Of a DNA stretch of 64,000 nucleotides, positions 43,001-51,934 are shown piece after piece. The DNA comes from Favolaschia claudopus (taxonomy: Eukaryota; Basidiomycota; Agaricomycetes; Agaricales; Mycenaceae): positions 1,612,001-1,676,000 of the forward strand of contig JAWWNJ010000040.1 in the NCBI GenBank assembly GCA_037176885.1, given 5' to 3'. A program made the position numbers and the translations under genes. The notes beneath the pieces are model-generated. The model was given only the letters and a program-made list of their open reading frames with translations, had not been told where the DNA came from and did no database searches. How positions within the stretch are numbered: position 1 is the stretch's first letter; each line of letters opens with the position of its first letter.

Positions 43001-44257
43001 CAAGGGGAGCGGGTAGCGATTCTTCACGGTCATGGCGTTTAGAGCTCGATAGTCCTGTACGAACCGAAGTCCGCCGTCCTTCTTCTTGACGAAGAAGACG
43101 GGTGAGGCCATAGGTGATTTCGACGGTCGAATCCGGCCAGTGCCAAGTCCCTCCTCGATGAAGGCATCAAGCTCCTTCTGTTCGAGAGGCGAGATTGGGT
43201 AGACCTTGCAGTTCGTGGGTTTAGAGTCCGGCACGAGCTCAATGGCATGGTCCCAGGATCGGCGTTCAGGCAGCGAGTCAAAGGACTCCTTGTTGAAAAC
43301 ATCGTCAAACTCTCGGGCCCATTCGGGAACGTCCGAGCGCGCCGGGGCTGAGTTTTTGGCGTATGCCTCAGCCAGGCGCTGGGAGACGGTGCTTCCAGCA
43401 CGGATATCCTCAGAAGGCAGGAACTGGGTGTAGAACACCCGGTCTCCCGGCTTAAGGGGGTCATCCACTTCATCCGCATCATCCACTTCATCCACATCAT
43501 CCTCGTCATCGTCCTCGTAGTCCGGGAACAGCTCTGGCAGGTCATCATATTCATCTTCGCCCAAGTCTATGGCACAGATGGATGGAAGGGGACCAAGTCG
43601 GAGCTGCCGGAGGATCTCAGCGGCCAGGCGGGACTCTCGGCGTGCAGCACGAGCCTCCAGGCGAACCTCGGTGCGGCACGTAGAGCACTCGCTGGGGCAT
43701 CTGCTCATCTTGACCTCTCGGGTGTCCCAGTCGATCTCCGGGTTATGCTTCCGGAGCCAGGAGTAGCCGAGGATGAGCTTCTGCTTCCCAAGACGGGTAA
43801 CAGCGAGCTGCATGCGCTCAGAGTGACCACGATACTGCAGCACGACGTCAGCCACCTCGCGGATCGCACCAGCCTCATTTGGCGAGCCATCCACATTGAA
43901 AACTGGAATGGGCTGTGCAAGGCGGCGGAGGGGGAGGCCGGACTTAGCTGCGAACTCAGAGTCAATGAAGTCTGAGGTGGCACCACAGTCGACGAGACCT
44001 TCGAGAGAAAGCTTGGTGGCGTCCTGGACTGCCTGAATCTCAAGGGGGAGATGCAGGGAGTTGGCACCGGGTGCAGCAGCAACAGTATAGCGCTGAGGAA
44101 GTCTACGTTCCCAAGGCTTTCGCCGGATGCGTGGGGAACGGAGGGGAGCAGGGGGTACGTCTTTCATTTCGGCAGGTTCAACAGATGTAACATTGGCAGA
44201 CTCATCATACAAACATGCGAAACGATTAGGAGACGCGATCGAGGGCGTACCGCTCAC
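40040..44257 (-). CDS. Gypsy-2 pol polyprotein, open through the 3' LTR
   Basis: 1,405 residues with all pol domains in order: aspartic protease (LVDCGATS, residues 88-95, Cys in the usual Ser position of DSG), RT about 350-530 with YLDD at 500-503, RNase H about 645-765 (D649, E691, D718), integrase HHCC finger (H871/H879, C909/C912), core D942, D1002, E1038 ([25 protein letters not shown]), and a chromodomain 1236-1285 ([26 protein letters not shown]). The frame has no stops. Its last 79 codons lie inside the 3' LTR, so the polypurine tract and LTR end are also coding. No ATG opens the frame; it overlaps the gag stop in the -1 frame, which points to ribosomal frameshifting. Confidence 0.95.
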   Translation of the reverse strand: MSGTPSIASPNRFACLYDESANVTSVEPAEMKDVPPAPLRSPRIRRKPWERRLPQRYTVAAAPGANSLHLPLEIQAVQDATKLSLEGLVDCGATSDFIDSEFAAKSGLPLRRLAQPIPVFNVDGSPNEAGAIREVADVVLQYRGHSERMQLAVTRLGKQKLILGYSWLRKHNPEIDWDTREVKMSRCPSECSTCRTEVRLEARAARRESRLAAEILRQLRLGPLPSICAIDLGEDEYDDLPELFPDYEDDDEDDVDEVDDADEVDDPLKPGDRVFYTQFLPSEDIRAGSTVSQRLAEAYAKNSAPARSDVPEWAREFDDVFNKESFDSLPERRSWDHAIELVPDSKPTNCKVYPISPLEQKELDAFIEEGLGTGRIRPSKSPMASPVFFVKKKDGGLRFVQDYRALNAMTVKNRYPLPLINDLINRLRGARYFTKLDVRWGFNNVRIREGDEWKAAFRTNRGLFEPLVMYFGLTNSPATFQTMMNDIFQDLILSGDVMVYLDDILIANSDIRRHREIVREVLRRLRANKLYLRAEKCEFERTSIEYLGVIISHNHVEMDPVKVAGVAAWPAPENKKDVQQFLGFTNFYRRFIAGFSDVAQALFRLTKKGIAWTWGPEEQAAFDELKRRVTRDPVLVLPNPERPYRLEADSSDYATGAVLSQQGDDGKWHPVAFYSKSLNEVQRNYEIHDKEMLAIVRALEEWRHFLEGAQHPVEIWTDHKNLEYFRKAQKLNRRQARWSLYLSRFDFSLHHQPGHLMGRPDALSRRPDHGVQDDNQDVTLLRPELFHVRATEALVIAGPEAPLLRDIRDALAGDPDLEEPIALTAKELLKARGVRSARSSEWRIEGGLLYFRGKIVVPRDKDLRRRILEQHHDTRVAGHAGRFKTLELVSRNYWWPQLSRHVGRYVATCDLCCRTKALCRLPIGELHPTEIPEERWHTVSVDFIVELPEAHGYDAVMVVVCALGKRAHFMECHTTIDAVGAARLYYRNVWRHHGLPEKYISDRGTQFIAEFTRELWRLVGVTPATSTAYHPQTDGQTERVNQELEQYVRLFTNYKQDDWDELLPAAEFAYNNHMHSSTQQVPFMTDTGRLPRMGFEPHAARSRLEAVNEFHDRIASGVSEAKAALVKAKAEYKQYYDRRRTPAPDIKVGDRVWVDASDIRTTRPSVKFSHRRIGPFKVLKVVGNGAFKLELPPRYSALHPVFPVVKLQLVEADPFPTRPRHEEPPPVLDVPGDKQWEVEEILDAKIRYGSLWYFVRWKGYDPSHDQWVKHSNVFAPDAVAAFYRKYPSKPRSIAVAAFDSLPFRDRSSTPAQVRSMRRGAAFQGGSDVRGTSFLRSMTQRDLGTSAQVPLHHSPDLHSMMQIALRPFAQGQLHHSSGAPSNTSSSWDLACDRARDYCRLTRPCGN

Positions 44258-45380
44258 TCGTCGCGTGGGAGAAAACCCTGCTCTTCCTCGGCGGCTACAG
44301 ACTCTGGCTCAGGCAGCGAGTCGGTGGTGGCAACCCGAGCCACCAGTTTGGAGAGGAGCTCGGACCCAAGCTGACGAATGACCTCGTCAAGGACATCAGC
44401 GGCTCGGACGTCAGCCGGGGTGGGGCAATCCCGGGCCAGGTGTGGACCGCCGCATCGGTAGCAGCCACGGGGAGGTCCTCTCCCGGAGCGCGTGCGATCA
44501 ACGTCCATGGGGACTACCTGCGGAGGAGCAGGAGCTGGCATGGCCCGAGGAGGAGGTGCAGGGACAACAGGGAAGACACCTGCTGGACGTGAGCGAGCGG
44601 CTGGCGGAGCTGAGGGGGCTTTCGGGAGAAGCCCAGCAGCACGAGCCCGCACGTGTGATTCGTACTGGCGGTACGCTCGGGTCCGCCAAGCCATGTAGTC
44701 GCGGAGGTCTGGGGGGTCGCTGGACGAGGTGATGGCCGCATTGATGGCAGGGTCAAGGCCAGAGCGGAACTTGGTGACCTTGACCAACGCGTCAGCAAAC
44801 CAGCAAGGTCGAAGAGGTCTTCAAAGTCATCGGTGTACTTGAAGACATCCCGGGAGCCCATATAGTATGCCCTAGACTCGAGTTTGTGTAGGGCGTGGTC
44901 CTGCTCGTTCTCCTCGACAAAGCGTGAGCAGAACTCCTTGGTGAAGGCGTCCCAGGTGAGGAAGGGGAAAGGGGTTTTGATGGACATGCGCTCAGCCCAT
45001 TTTTGCGCGGAGTCTTTGGACATAAAAGACATGGTGAAACGCACTGCCTTTTCCTCAGACATCTCGCCGCCTTCGACAAACGCCTCCGGAACCAGTCGGA
45101 TGTAAGTCCGAGCTGAGTGAAGGAAGGCCCGGCCAGCCGAGCGGTCGCCGTCAAAGACGAAAGGGGGGTTCGGTCGAAGGACCGTTTTTGCTGCCGGTGT
45201 GAGGTTGGCAAAGAGTCCTGGACTCTCGGCCGGAGGCTCTGGAGGAGCGGCAGGGGTCGGAGCAGTAGTAGTGGGAGGATTGGCAGCGGTTTGAAAAAGC
45301 TTGACCAGACGGTCAACAGTCCTCTCGAGCCTATCCATCCGCTCGGCGGCGGCTGCAGCAGCGGCGGCAGAGTCGGTCAT
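44254..45380 (-). pseudogene. Gypsy-2 gag with a one-base frameshift
   Basis: ATG at 45380 begins MTDSAAAAAAAAERMDRLER. A capsid-like region follows (FDGDRSAGRAFLHSARTYIR, SAQKWAERMSIKTPFPFLTW, FTKEFCSRFVEENEQDHAL). Near 44800 the frame shifts: FDLAGL continues in the neighbouring frame as LVKVTKFRSGLDPAINAAI. A proline-rich linker and a CCHC knuckle (CYRCGGPHLARDC) lead to the stop at 44254-44256. One missing base explains the break. Given the near-identical LTRs it is either very recent or a sequencing error. Gag would package the RNA. Just before the gag stop the sequence G GGT TTT (44272-44278, minus sense) forms a candidate -1 slippery site. Confidence 0.85.
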
Positions 45381-45509
45381 GGTGGGTTCTAGAGAGGGGG
45401 AGGAGGGGGCAAGATTCGCGGTTTGCGCGTCCGAGACAGCAGAGGAGGAGTCCGACGAAGCGTCTGAAAAATCGCCAAAGCGCGCAATCTTGACCAGTTA
45501 ATCCCTTGG

Positions 45510-45520
45510 AGCCTTTCTTC
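45510..45520 (-). promoter_or_regulatory. Candidate self-priming primer-binding site of Gypsy-2
   Basis: In RNA sense GAAGAAAGGCT starts three bases after the 5' LTR. It is perfectly complementary over 11 nt to AGCCTTTCTTC inside the 5' LTR (45654-45644). A TATA motif (GTATATG, 45688-45682) lies about 30 nt upstream of that LTR segment, placing it at the predicted RNA 5' end. This is the Tf1/sushi arrangement, in which the RNA start primes its own reverse transcription. Confidence 0.6.
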
Positions 45521-45934
45521 TGCTGTAAGGGCAACCTTTAGGACCCGTGATGTCTCGAGGGTCTAGCGAGGGAGAATCCAAAGTTAATTAAAGACACTAC
45601 TAGGAATACATTACAGCGCACCTAGCGAGGGAGAATCCAAAGAGAAGAAAGGCTAAGGATTCCCACGCTAGGTGTGGCAAACATATACTAACTAGTTCCC
45701 ACAGGGCCGGGTCAACCGGCAATAGTCTCTGGCCCGGTCACAAGCTAAGTCCCAGCTTGATGACGTGTTTGATGGAGCTCCAGAACTATGATGTAATTGG
45801 CCTTGGGCAAAAGGTCTCAAGGCAATTTGCATCATGCTGTGCAGATCAGGGGAATGATGTAATGGGACTTGGGCAGAAGTGCCTAAGTCCCTTTGCGTCA
45901 TGCTGCGCAGAAAGGAGGTTCCCCTGACAAACTG

Positions 45935-46312
45935 CCCTAATTTCGTTAACTAACTCAAAGCTGCTTTCAATATATGTTGTATCTCTCTGAACCCTGAATG
46001 TTTAAAAGGCCTTATTCATCGCAGCCGTTCAGAAAATACCCTTCCTGCCGAGCCGCCACAGTGCCGGCCTAAAATGTCGCGGGAAAACCTTCGGATGTGG
46101 TTGAACCTGAAGTCAGACTTATGCCAAAAATTCTCCTTCACGGGCAATGGCTTGGCTAAGTACAATATCGTCGTCCGGGAATTAATTACGGTTCTTTGGT
46201 ACCCCGTTGCTCAAGGATGTCGGTTCGGACAGTCTGTGCCAACCTTCTTCGGCTGATCTTCGTCGCGTCAGATTCTAGTCTCGTACGCACGAGACTAGTC
46301 AGATTCGACATC
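45935..46312. other. Flank between Gypsy-2 and a dispersed repeat
   Basis: It holds the last codon and stop of the disrupted gene (45935-45940) and its 3' region. A short plus frame at 46074-46256 (MSRENLRMWLNLKSDLCQKF) starts after taaaATG and might be a gene start cut by the following repeat, but I cannot support it further. Confidence 0.35.
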
Positions 46313-46588
46313 GGGAACTTCTCCATTCCGAGGGTGATGGCAAAACGGTCGAGATTCCCACGGTGGGTCATTGTCTTCCCTTCTCCAAGGGGAAATCCCT
46401 CGGCCGGGAAAACGCGTTTTCGGCACCCAGAAAAGCCTCGGAATGACCGATTTTTCGCAACCCCGCCCGACGCCCTTTTTAAGCTTGAAGTGATGACGGG
46501 CATTGCCCTTGCCGGAAACGGCATGTTTGCACTTGTTTATTCCCTTGGGTGCTCTTCAATTTCATGTTCCCTCGTTTTCTGTGTTCTA
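46313..46588. repeat. Dispersed repeat (inverted copy of the 6.4-kb unit)
   Basis: 46313-46466 is the reverse complement of the 150-bp unit at 6431-6580; 46522-46588 matches 6802-6868 in direct orientation, so the arrangement differs between loci. Confidence 0.75.
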
Positions 46589-46589
46589 A

Positions 46590-47089
46590 TCCCTTAATAA
46601 CCCTTAAGACCTTGAAGGCTTAATTTCCTTTTTAGGTAGGTAGTTCCCACCCTCAAACAGGCGTAAATTTTCAGTGGAGTGTATATACTGTATCGGAGCA
46701 TATTTGCGCATAAAGCACTTCAACCTGTGGTTGTTTTAGGTCTCTGACAGTTGCTTTGGATTCTACCAGATTCTTGAGCAGTCGGGGAGGTTTGATGAAT
46801 TTGATGGAACCCCCATCAGTTATTTGGATTATTTGGTCAATTTATTAAATTGACCAAATAATTGACTGTCAATTATTTCAGGCGGCGCCGGCATGGCATC
46901 GACCTTGTTCCAAAGGCAAATGCCCAAGACCGAGGAACCCGACAGCCACCATATGATCGGACGGTTCGTTGGCAGGTGCCGGAGATACCCGGGTCGTCGG
47001 CACGAAGCTCGGCATCACCCTTAAGGGCTCTTAAGGCCTTAATAAGCCTTAACCTTTGCTTAACCTTAATAAGGCCAGGGCGAACACTG
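46590..47089. mobile_element. hAT-type MITE (TTAAGG family), left end lost
   Basis: Ends gggcgaacactg at 47089 and shares its whole length with 28669-29207 (tcaggcggcgccggcatggc block, ttaagg arms). The left terminal cagtgtt is missing at the junction with the dispersed repeat. Confidence 0.75.
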
Positions 47090-48120
47090 GAACTGGATGA
47101 AACTAGGGCTCTCCTGGCTTGCGCAACGACATGCAAAGATTTCTATTCGAGCACCCTACGGCAAATCTACCAGTTGGTGTACCTCAGAGGCAATGAACAG
47201 GTGCAAAAGTTTATATACGCCATCGAAACGAATGCCAGTCTTCGGGTTCATGTTAGGGCACTGGACGTCGTCGACGCTGACCCGGGTTCGCTGACGCCGC
47301 TTTCACTCTTCAAGTTTCCTCACCTAAGGCGCTTTCGGTACGATTCCGAGATGGATCCGCATCCGCCGTTGCTTCCAGTGCTCCAGCATCTGGTTGCGGT
47401 CCCCTCCTTGGAGGATGTCTCTTTCATTGTACACACTGCGGACGCCCAAGAGGTCTTGGAGCTGTTGCGCTGCTGCGCTGTCGGCGTCAGAAGTCTGACG
47501 CTGTTTCCCCCCCATGTGACTAAACGCTGCGACGCAGTCCGGTCGTCGCCCAAACCGTTTCTGGACCTCGGACGATGCGGAGCCGTGCGGATGCAGTGGG
47601 ATAATTTGGACACCGTTCTGTGGAGCTTTCTAGCCCGCACCCCCAGCGTTACAACACTGCGCTTGGTGCCGCCCAGTGAGTTCACATGTCTAGCCTACTA
47701 ATCCAGCTGACCGCCCTCGTATCAGCGTTCGTATATCGCTACGTTCTGAACACAGCCAATGTCTGTGTCCTACCTAGCCTGACCCATGTCGAGATTGAGC
47801 TTGACAACAGAGCGCTGGAAGCTTTGAACTGCCTGCGTGGACGGCAGAGTGTCCAGAAGCTTACCATACATGTAAGGTACTCGCTTATGGAGGACCTAGA
47901 AGACGACGAGATACTCAATGAAGAGCTCACTCTGTTGTCGGAGCTCGACAACAAGCTTCTCGACATTTTCCCTGAGGTAAAGCAGCTCGCCTTTGTCGGC
48001 GCCGGCAACATTAGCCTGAGAGCTCGGGTCGAGGAGCTTATCATAGGTCGTTTACCAAGGATCGCAAAGCTAGTGATCTTTGATTGTGGCGAAGAGTGGT
48101 TTTGTGCACGGGGAACATAG
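47090..48120 (+). pseudogene. LRR/F-box-like protein gene, 5' end replaced by a MITE
   Basis: Exon 47090-47675 encodes DETRALLACATTCKDFYSST, typical of the start of fungal F-box/LRR-like proteins after the F-box. It continues with leucine-rich repeats (FPHLRRFRYDSEMD, VPSLEDVSFIVHTAD, GVRSLTLFPPH, TPSVTTLRLVPP). A 50-nt intron GTGAGT..CTAAT..CAG (47676-47725) joins in frame to 47726-48120 (VCVLPSLTHVEIELDNRALE, FPEVKQLAFVGAGNISLRAR, LPRIAKLVIFDCGEEW, stop). Such proteins usually pick substrates for ubiquitin ligases or act as scaffolds. The start codon and any F-box are missing: the hAT MITE ends exactly where the frame begins to make sense. The downstream repeat at 48236 may be its 3' region. 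Confidence 0.65.
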
Positions 48121-48235
48121 TTAGTATAAGAATCTAGTGTTGTGAAGTTCGCAGCCGGTTGTTGATAGTTTCGGAAATAAGCTTCGACTGGATTATGTTG
48201 AATGAAATGTTCGGTTTTCTCCGAGTCCACGCGTG

Positions 48236-48370
48236 GTCGCGGACCGAACTTTGTGACAAGTCCGAGTCCCAAATATTTGGTAATTGAACTGTCACCTCGA
48301 GGTATCCTGGTATTGTGTGAATAGTATCATAAGAAGGTAATCTATAAACCTACTGGGGGCTTCAGCGCGA
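48236..48370. repeat. Dispersed repeat, copy 2
   Basis: Matches 25833-25960 in order and orientation; lies 115 bp after the LRR-like gene. Confidence 0.6.
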
Positions 48371-48489
48371 TGCCCGAAATTTGGGTATCGTATGGCGCAG
48401 ACGCGATGAACGACGAACTGCAGCGTAGTCGTCAGCACGAGCCGGTAATGGCGAGGGCGCGACAAGAGCTGCAGGCCGGTAAGTACAAT

Positions 48490-48659
48490 GTATGTAGTGT
48501 AAATATAAAACCGTACCTCAGTCGTCGGAGAAAAGACTGAGGAACGGTAGTGTGGCCGAAGTGACTATATACAATGTCCGAACGGAGATAACTAAACGAG
48601 CGTACAGCTAAACTACGAGCTGAAATAAAAGGAACGTATGAATTTACAGTATACCGACA
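48490..48659 (-). repeat. Copia LTR (3' side of a truncated element)
   Basis: Minus sense starts TGTCGGTATACTG after a GAGGGGGAG polypurine tract (48660-48669). It shares the cctcagtcgt..gactgaggaa inverted motif with the LTR at 30180. The exact inner end is uncertain. Confidence 0.6.
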
Positions 48660-48666
48660 CTCCCCC

Positions 48667-49177
48667 TCAGCGAGTATTTGCTGGACGAAGGCCGAGACGT
48701 GCAGTCGCGTGGCGGTGAACGTCGCGAGTAAGGCCTTTGGTGAAGATATCAGCGAGATTGTCTCGCGATTAGATGCGGACAGGCGCGAAGTACTTGTTGC
48801 CTTGTGTCACATTGGAGTTGCTCATGGTGGACAATCCACTGTTTTGAGTCGACACGGAAATCCGTAGGGCGAGTGGGGGCAAAACCAAGTTCACCGAGAA
48901 GTTGTCGGAACCAGATCGAAGCGGTAGTTGAGCGGTAGCGCTTGAGAATGGTGTGGATGTAACCCTGCTGGGAGAACGAAATGGTACGCAACTTGCGGTC
49001 GCGTCTCACTGTCATGCCCAAAAACTCCGCAATCTCCCCCTTGTCAGAGATCTGGAAGTGCTTGGTAAATTCGATTTTGAACGCTGAGTGCACATTTTTG
49101 CATAATTCAAAGTGCCAGGCCTGTCTACCTTTACAATTTGGCCGATTTGAATTTTGATGGAAAACATCCCACGGCAA
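48667..49177 (-). pseudogene. Copia pol 3' fragment (RT end and RNase H)
   Basis: Minus strand: FKIEFTKHFQISDKGEIAEF and LGMTVRRDRKLRTISFSQQG are the end of Copia RT (connection to RNase H). Further on QQVLRACPHL, then (after a frame change near 48750) NLADIFTKGLTRDVHRHAT, the Copia C-terminal signature, and a stop at 48667. It is truncated upstream at about 49177 and contains an internal deletion. With the LTR it is the 3' end of a dead Copia element. Confidence 0.75.
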
Positions 49178-49249
49178 GCTAAAATTTGGGTGTTTTGCCT
49201 TTTTCGGACATATGATCGCGCATCAGAATTTATTGATCAGATCATGGTG

Positions 49250-49759
49250 CTAGAAATATGCGCGTAGAAATTCTACACTGCCTAGCGCTTTGATTTGGGC
49301 AAAGGCGTTCATTTGTGAGCACGAGTACAAAACAAAGGAATCTAGTGTACTGAACCAATCACAGAGTCTGATGACCGGCGCATATTGCATATTGAACTCA
49401 GAAGACAATTTTGACGCTCGTTCCCAAATCCCAGAACCACAGTTCCAGACTCCGAAGTCGAAAAAAAAAATCACCCCTGTTACAATCCCAGATTCACAGC
49501 ATACGGGAGCAGACACACTCAATGAGCACTCGTAGGGTGACTCGTGAGCAACCTGAGCAAGAGATCCATAACGCAACTCAGCAAGGGCAAGCAGAGAGCA
49601 AGCAGCCTTCACCCGGACGTGGAAAGATGGCATGCAGAGTTTTGAGACTCGGAAACTCGGATACCGTGAAAATACCATGATGACGCTCGTAGGGTATGAA
49701 TTGATCCCATGAGACAAATGAGCTAAAGCCAGTTCCGGATCCGCATTGTCTATGTTCAT
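49250..49759 (-). CDS. Hypothetical ORF, 169 codons, weak support
   Basis: The minus frame from ATG 49759 (MNIDNADPELALAHLSHGIN) has no introns needed. It shows no recognisable domain, and composition is mixed with Cys/Ser/Phe. It has neither homologous fragments nor promoter features I can point to. It could be chance in a region of transposon debris. Confidence 0.2.
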   Translation of the reverse strand: MNIDNADPELALAHLSHGINSYPTSVIMVFSRYPSFRVSKLCMPSFHVRVKAACSLLALAELRYGSLAQVAHESPYECSLSVSAPVCCESGIVTGVIFFFDFGVWNCGSGIWERASKLSSEFNMQYAPVIRLCDWFSTLDSFVLYSCSQMNAFAQIKALGSVEFLRAYF

Positions 49760-49834
49760 GGTGGTTGAAGCAACGGTGGAAAAAGCTGAAGCAGCCCTAA
49801 GCAGGGGGGGGGGAGGGGAGCTGAGTGGAGAGGA

Positions 49835-50235
49835 GCTGAGTTGGAGCTGAACTCGAGGTGATTGCCTATCAGCTCGCTCGAGCTCGGAGTTGGGCCGAGG
49901 CAGCCTCAGGCAGCTTGGATTTCACATCCATAAACAGAAGTTTTCGTCCCACGCTCCCTCATCTGCTGGTTTTAAGCTGCGTTGCTCTGTTTCGACACCT
50001 CAAAAATGTGCTACAATTAGAGTATCATAAACATTTCCACAATAAAAAACTACACAGTTGATAAGTAAATTATGGAATACGAAGCACAATTATCATACAA
50101 GTGAATAAAACGCAAAAATAAACCGGCGAAGCACAGGAAGATACTATAAGTCCCATGTTCTCCCTCAGGATAATTTCTAATGGTCCTGGTTTTGGCCGGG
50201 ACCATTCTTCCATGCCTTCCACTTTGGAAATCTAT
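49835..50235 (-). mobile_element. Internally deleted copy of the 51.9-kb hAT element
   Basis: 49839-49960 matches the right subterminal DNA of the hAT element (ggagctgaactcgaggtgat, tcgctcgagctcggagttgg) and 50000-50150 matches its 3' untranslated part, inverted. At 50155 it jumps to the BED-finger exon (in minus sense FQSGRHGRMVPAKTRTIRNY with EGEHG). Terminal repeats are not identifiable. Confidence 0.65.
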
Positions 50236-50439
50236 TTGGAACAAGGGGTTAGTTTGTATAGGGCACACTCGGTCGTCGCGCCTCGCCGCGTCGAGGGCTC
50301 TGTAGTCGCGTTTTCTACGCGTCAAAACACTGCAATCAGTATGGAAACTCAAACCTGTACATGCTGTCCCACCCCAGACATCTCATATTATGACGGCGGC
50401 GTAGCTTTGGCTTTGAGGCGGCCGTCACTGGCGGCAACC

Positions 50440-51241
50440 AGAGCCGTCGCGCCGCCACATTAGAGATCCAAGCGTTGAATACTACATAGTGTGTTCTGCG
50501 TGCGATAGGATAGTACAGATAATGTTGTGCACAGTAGAGCGCGCACACCTAAATAGTTTAACACACCCCCTCGCGCGAAGACTGGGCAAACGCGCTAGAC
50601 CGCGACAGAGGGAGTAGTTTTCACCTTGCGACGGTTCCCCCGTCGAACCTTTCTCTTCCCAACCTGCACCCCCTCAAGCTCGACAGCGGCAGCGGCAGGC
50701 GAGACCGCGATAGAATCCTCATTGAAGAGGATGACCTCGTCGGGGTCGGAGGCAGCGCCAGGGAGGACGATGTCGACGTCGGGAGCGTGCGCGACTACGG
50801 CGACATCATATTCGTCGTCTGAGTCGACTGACCAAGCGGCGGTCGCGTTCAAGAACTTATTCTTTACGTCGGCGGGCATGTCAGCAACACAGCGTCGGGC
50901 GATGTGACCGGCGCGTCCGCAACGGTGGCAGACACCGTTCGCGTCCTTGGGGTTGCCCCAATCGAAGGCATCCTTGTTGCGCTTACGATCGCGAGCGGCA
51001 GCCATAGCTACTGGCTCGAGAGCGAGGGGATCATACTCATCCTCCGCCTTGCAGAAGACGCAGACAACAAAGATTAGGCGCAGTGGGCGGGGCCCATAAC
51101 CTCTTGAAGGTGGGCGCAAAAACGAGACAACGGAATGATTAGATCACAACCCTACTGTACATGGATGTGACCGAGAGTACATAAGATAAATGTCCGGCAA
51201 CCGGGTGCACAGTAGAGCGCGCACACCTAAATATCTATATA
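50440..51241 (-). mobile_element. Putative gag-only (TR-GAG-like) Copia derivative
   Basis: A direct repeat gtgcacagtagagcgcgcac plus acctaaata (50527-50555 and 51205-51233) sits on both sides of the Gag ORF in LTR positions, next to a PBS-like site and a polypurine tract. The LTR-like repeats diverge outside this core, and the outer end of the 5' one is hit by a MITE at 51242, so full LTR boundaries are not established. Confidence 0.45.
50595..51005 (-). CDS. Copia-type zinc-knuckle Gag, gag-only element
   Basis: Minus ATG at 51003-51005, 137 codons to the stop at 50595, no lesions. Contains CHRCGRAGHIARRC (CCHC knuckle), an acidic middle and a basic tail (KRKVRRGNRRKVK). The frame is open 114 nt further upstream across a PBS-like GGTTATGGGCC (51091-51101). 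Downstream is a GAGGGGG polypurine tract and a sequence beginning TGTGTTAAAC. The capsid-like part of Gag and all of pol are missing. Confidence 0.55.
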   Translation of the reverse strand: MAAARDRKRNKDAFDWGNPKDANGVCHRCGRAGHIARRCVADMPADVKNKFLNATAAWSVDSDDEYDVAVVAHAPDVDIVLPGAASDPDEVILFNEDSIAVSPAAAAVELEGVQVGKRKVRRGNRRKVKTTPSVAV

Positions 51242-51847
51242 AGATAGAGAGCGTGGGATCCCCGCACCTTACTTAAGCACGTTATGTAACGCTTATTAAT
51301 CGTTCCCACGGCCAAATCCCCAGTCGCACAAAAAATTTCGTGCTCTTTCCGGCCTGCGGAAGGGCTGACCTACAGACTTAGAAGACATTCTCGCTGTTTC
51401 GGCTCTGAAATTTTGGTTTTTGGTTTGACAGGAAAAGCACCTTCCACACTGCAAGGAGGTTCTGTCACTCATTGCGCCGCAAAGGTTTGACAGGTCCCAC
51501 CCTTAAGCGAGCTGCCGAAGCATGCCGAGATGACTATCCTGTGGCTGTGCTGGCCAAATTTTCCTCCGAAATTTTTGAAAAGTGTCCCATTTGGTGAGAA
51601 AACCACATAGAAACACTCAGAAAAAAAGTGGTCTGAATTTTTTTGTGGGTCATATAGCAAGAGACCAAGGGACATTTTGGCAACTCTGCCCAATAGGAAC
51701 CCTTCATTGAACCTCTATCTAAGACTTGTATTGGGCAAAATTCCCAATCCGGAACTTAGCATCGTGCTATAAGCCCTCGACGTCGAGCGTGACAATGTCA
51801 CAGTGTGATGCTGACATAAGGGTGCGGGGATCCCACGCTCTCTATCT
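51242..51847. mobile_element. 606-bp MITE, TA-flanked
   Basis: TIR agatagagagcgtgggatcc continuing ccgcacc, inverted at 51821-51847; TA at 51240-51241 and 51848-51849. No coding capacity; frames inside are unsupported. Confidence 0.88.
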
Positions 51848-51934
51848 TAAGAACCAAAGACTTCGTGTCTGGGTGGGACAAGACAAGAAAGAAACACTGT
51901 CTTAGCCTGGGAAGACAGTGTGCCGTTTTGTGAT

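Larger units (their letters stand above)
39872..45929 (-). mobile_element. Gypsy-2: young chromodomain LTR retrotransposon, 6,058 bp
   Basis: 406-bp LTRs at 39872-40277 and 45524-45929 (minus sense: 5' LTR on the right), TG..CA ends, AACTG on both sides (39867-39871, 45930-45934). I see a single LTR difference (a/t at about 39896 versus 45548). It contains gag and pol on the minus strand, a G-run polypurine tract next to the 3' LTR (40279-40291) and a putative self-complementary primer site. Insertion disrupts a small gene. Confidence 0.96.
39298..45940 (+). pseudogene. Small two-exon gene of unknown function, disrupted by two transposons
   Basis: Exon 1 is 39298-39471 (ATG; MAGISYSDPCDRFSISVTAS). 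The intron starts GTAATA at 39472 and ends CTTCAG at 39691; it holds a 161-bp hAT MITE, without which it would be 51 nt. Exon 2 is 39692-39871 (QQLNRVKYHIDRMISNLPFK). Gypsy-2 then interrupts, and with it removed the frame gains one codon (Pro) and stops with TAA at 45938-45940. The product is 119 residues: an acidic, low-complexity N-terminus and a helical C-terminal half with K/E heptad character. I do not recognise the family. As it stands, the read-through end would be CKGNL and a stop inside the LTR, so a near-normal protein could still be made but with a foreign 3' end. Confidence 0.7.

Noticed and set aside
46862..47701. 279-codon frame starting inside the MITE as one native gene
   Set aside because: The first 75 codons are the hAT MITE, shared with 28669-29207; only the part after 47090 is gene-like.
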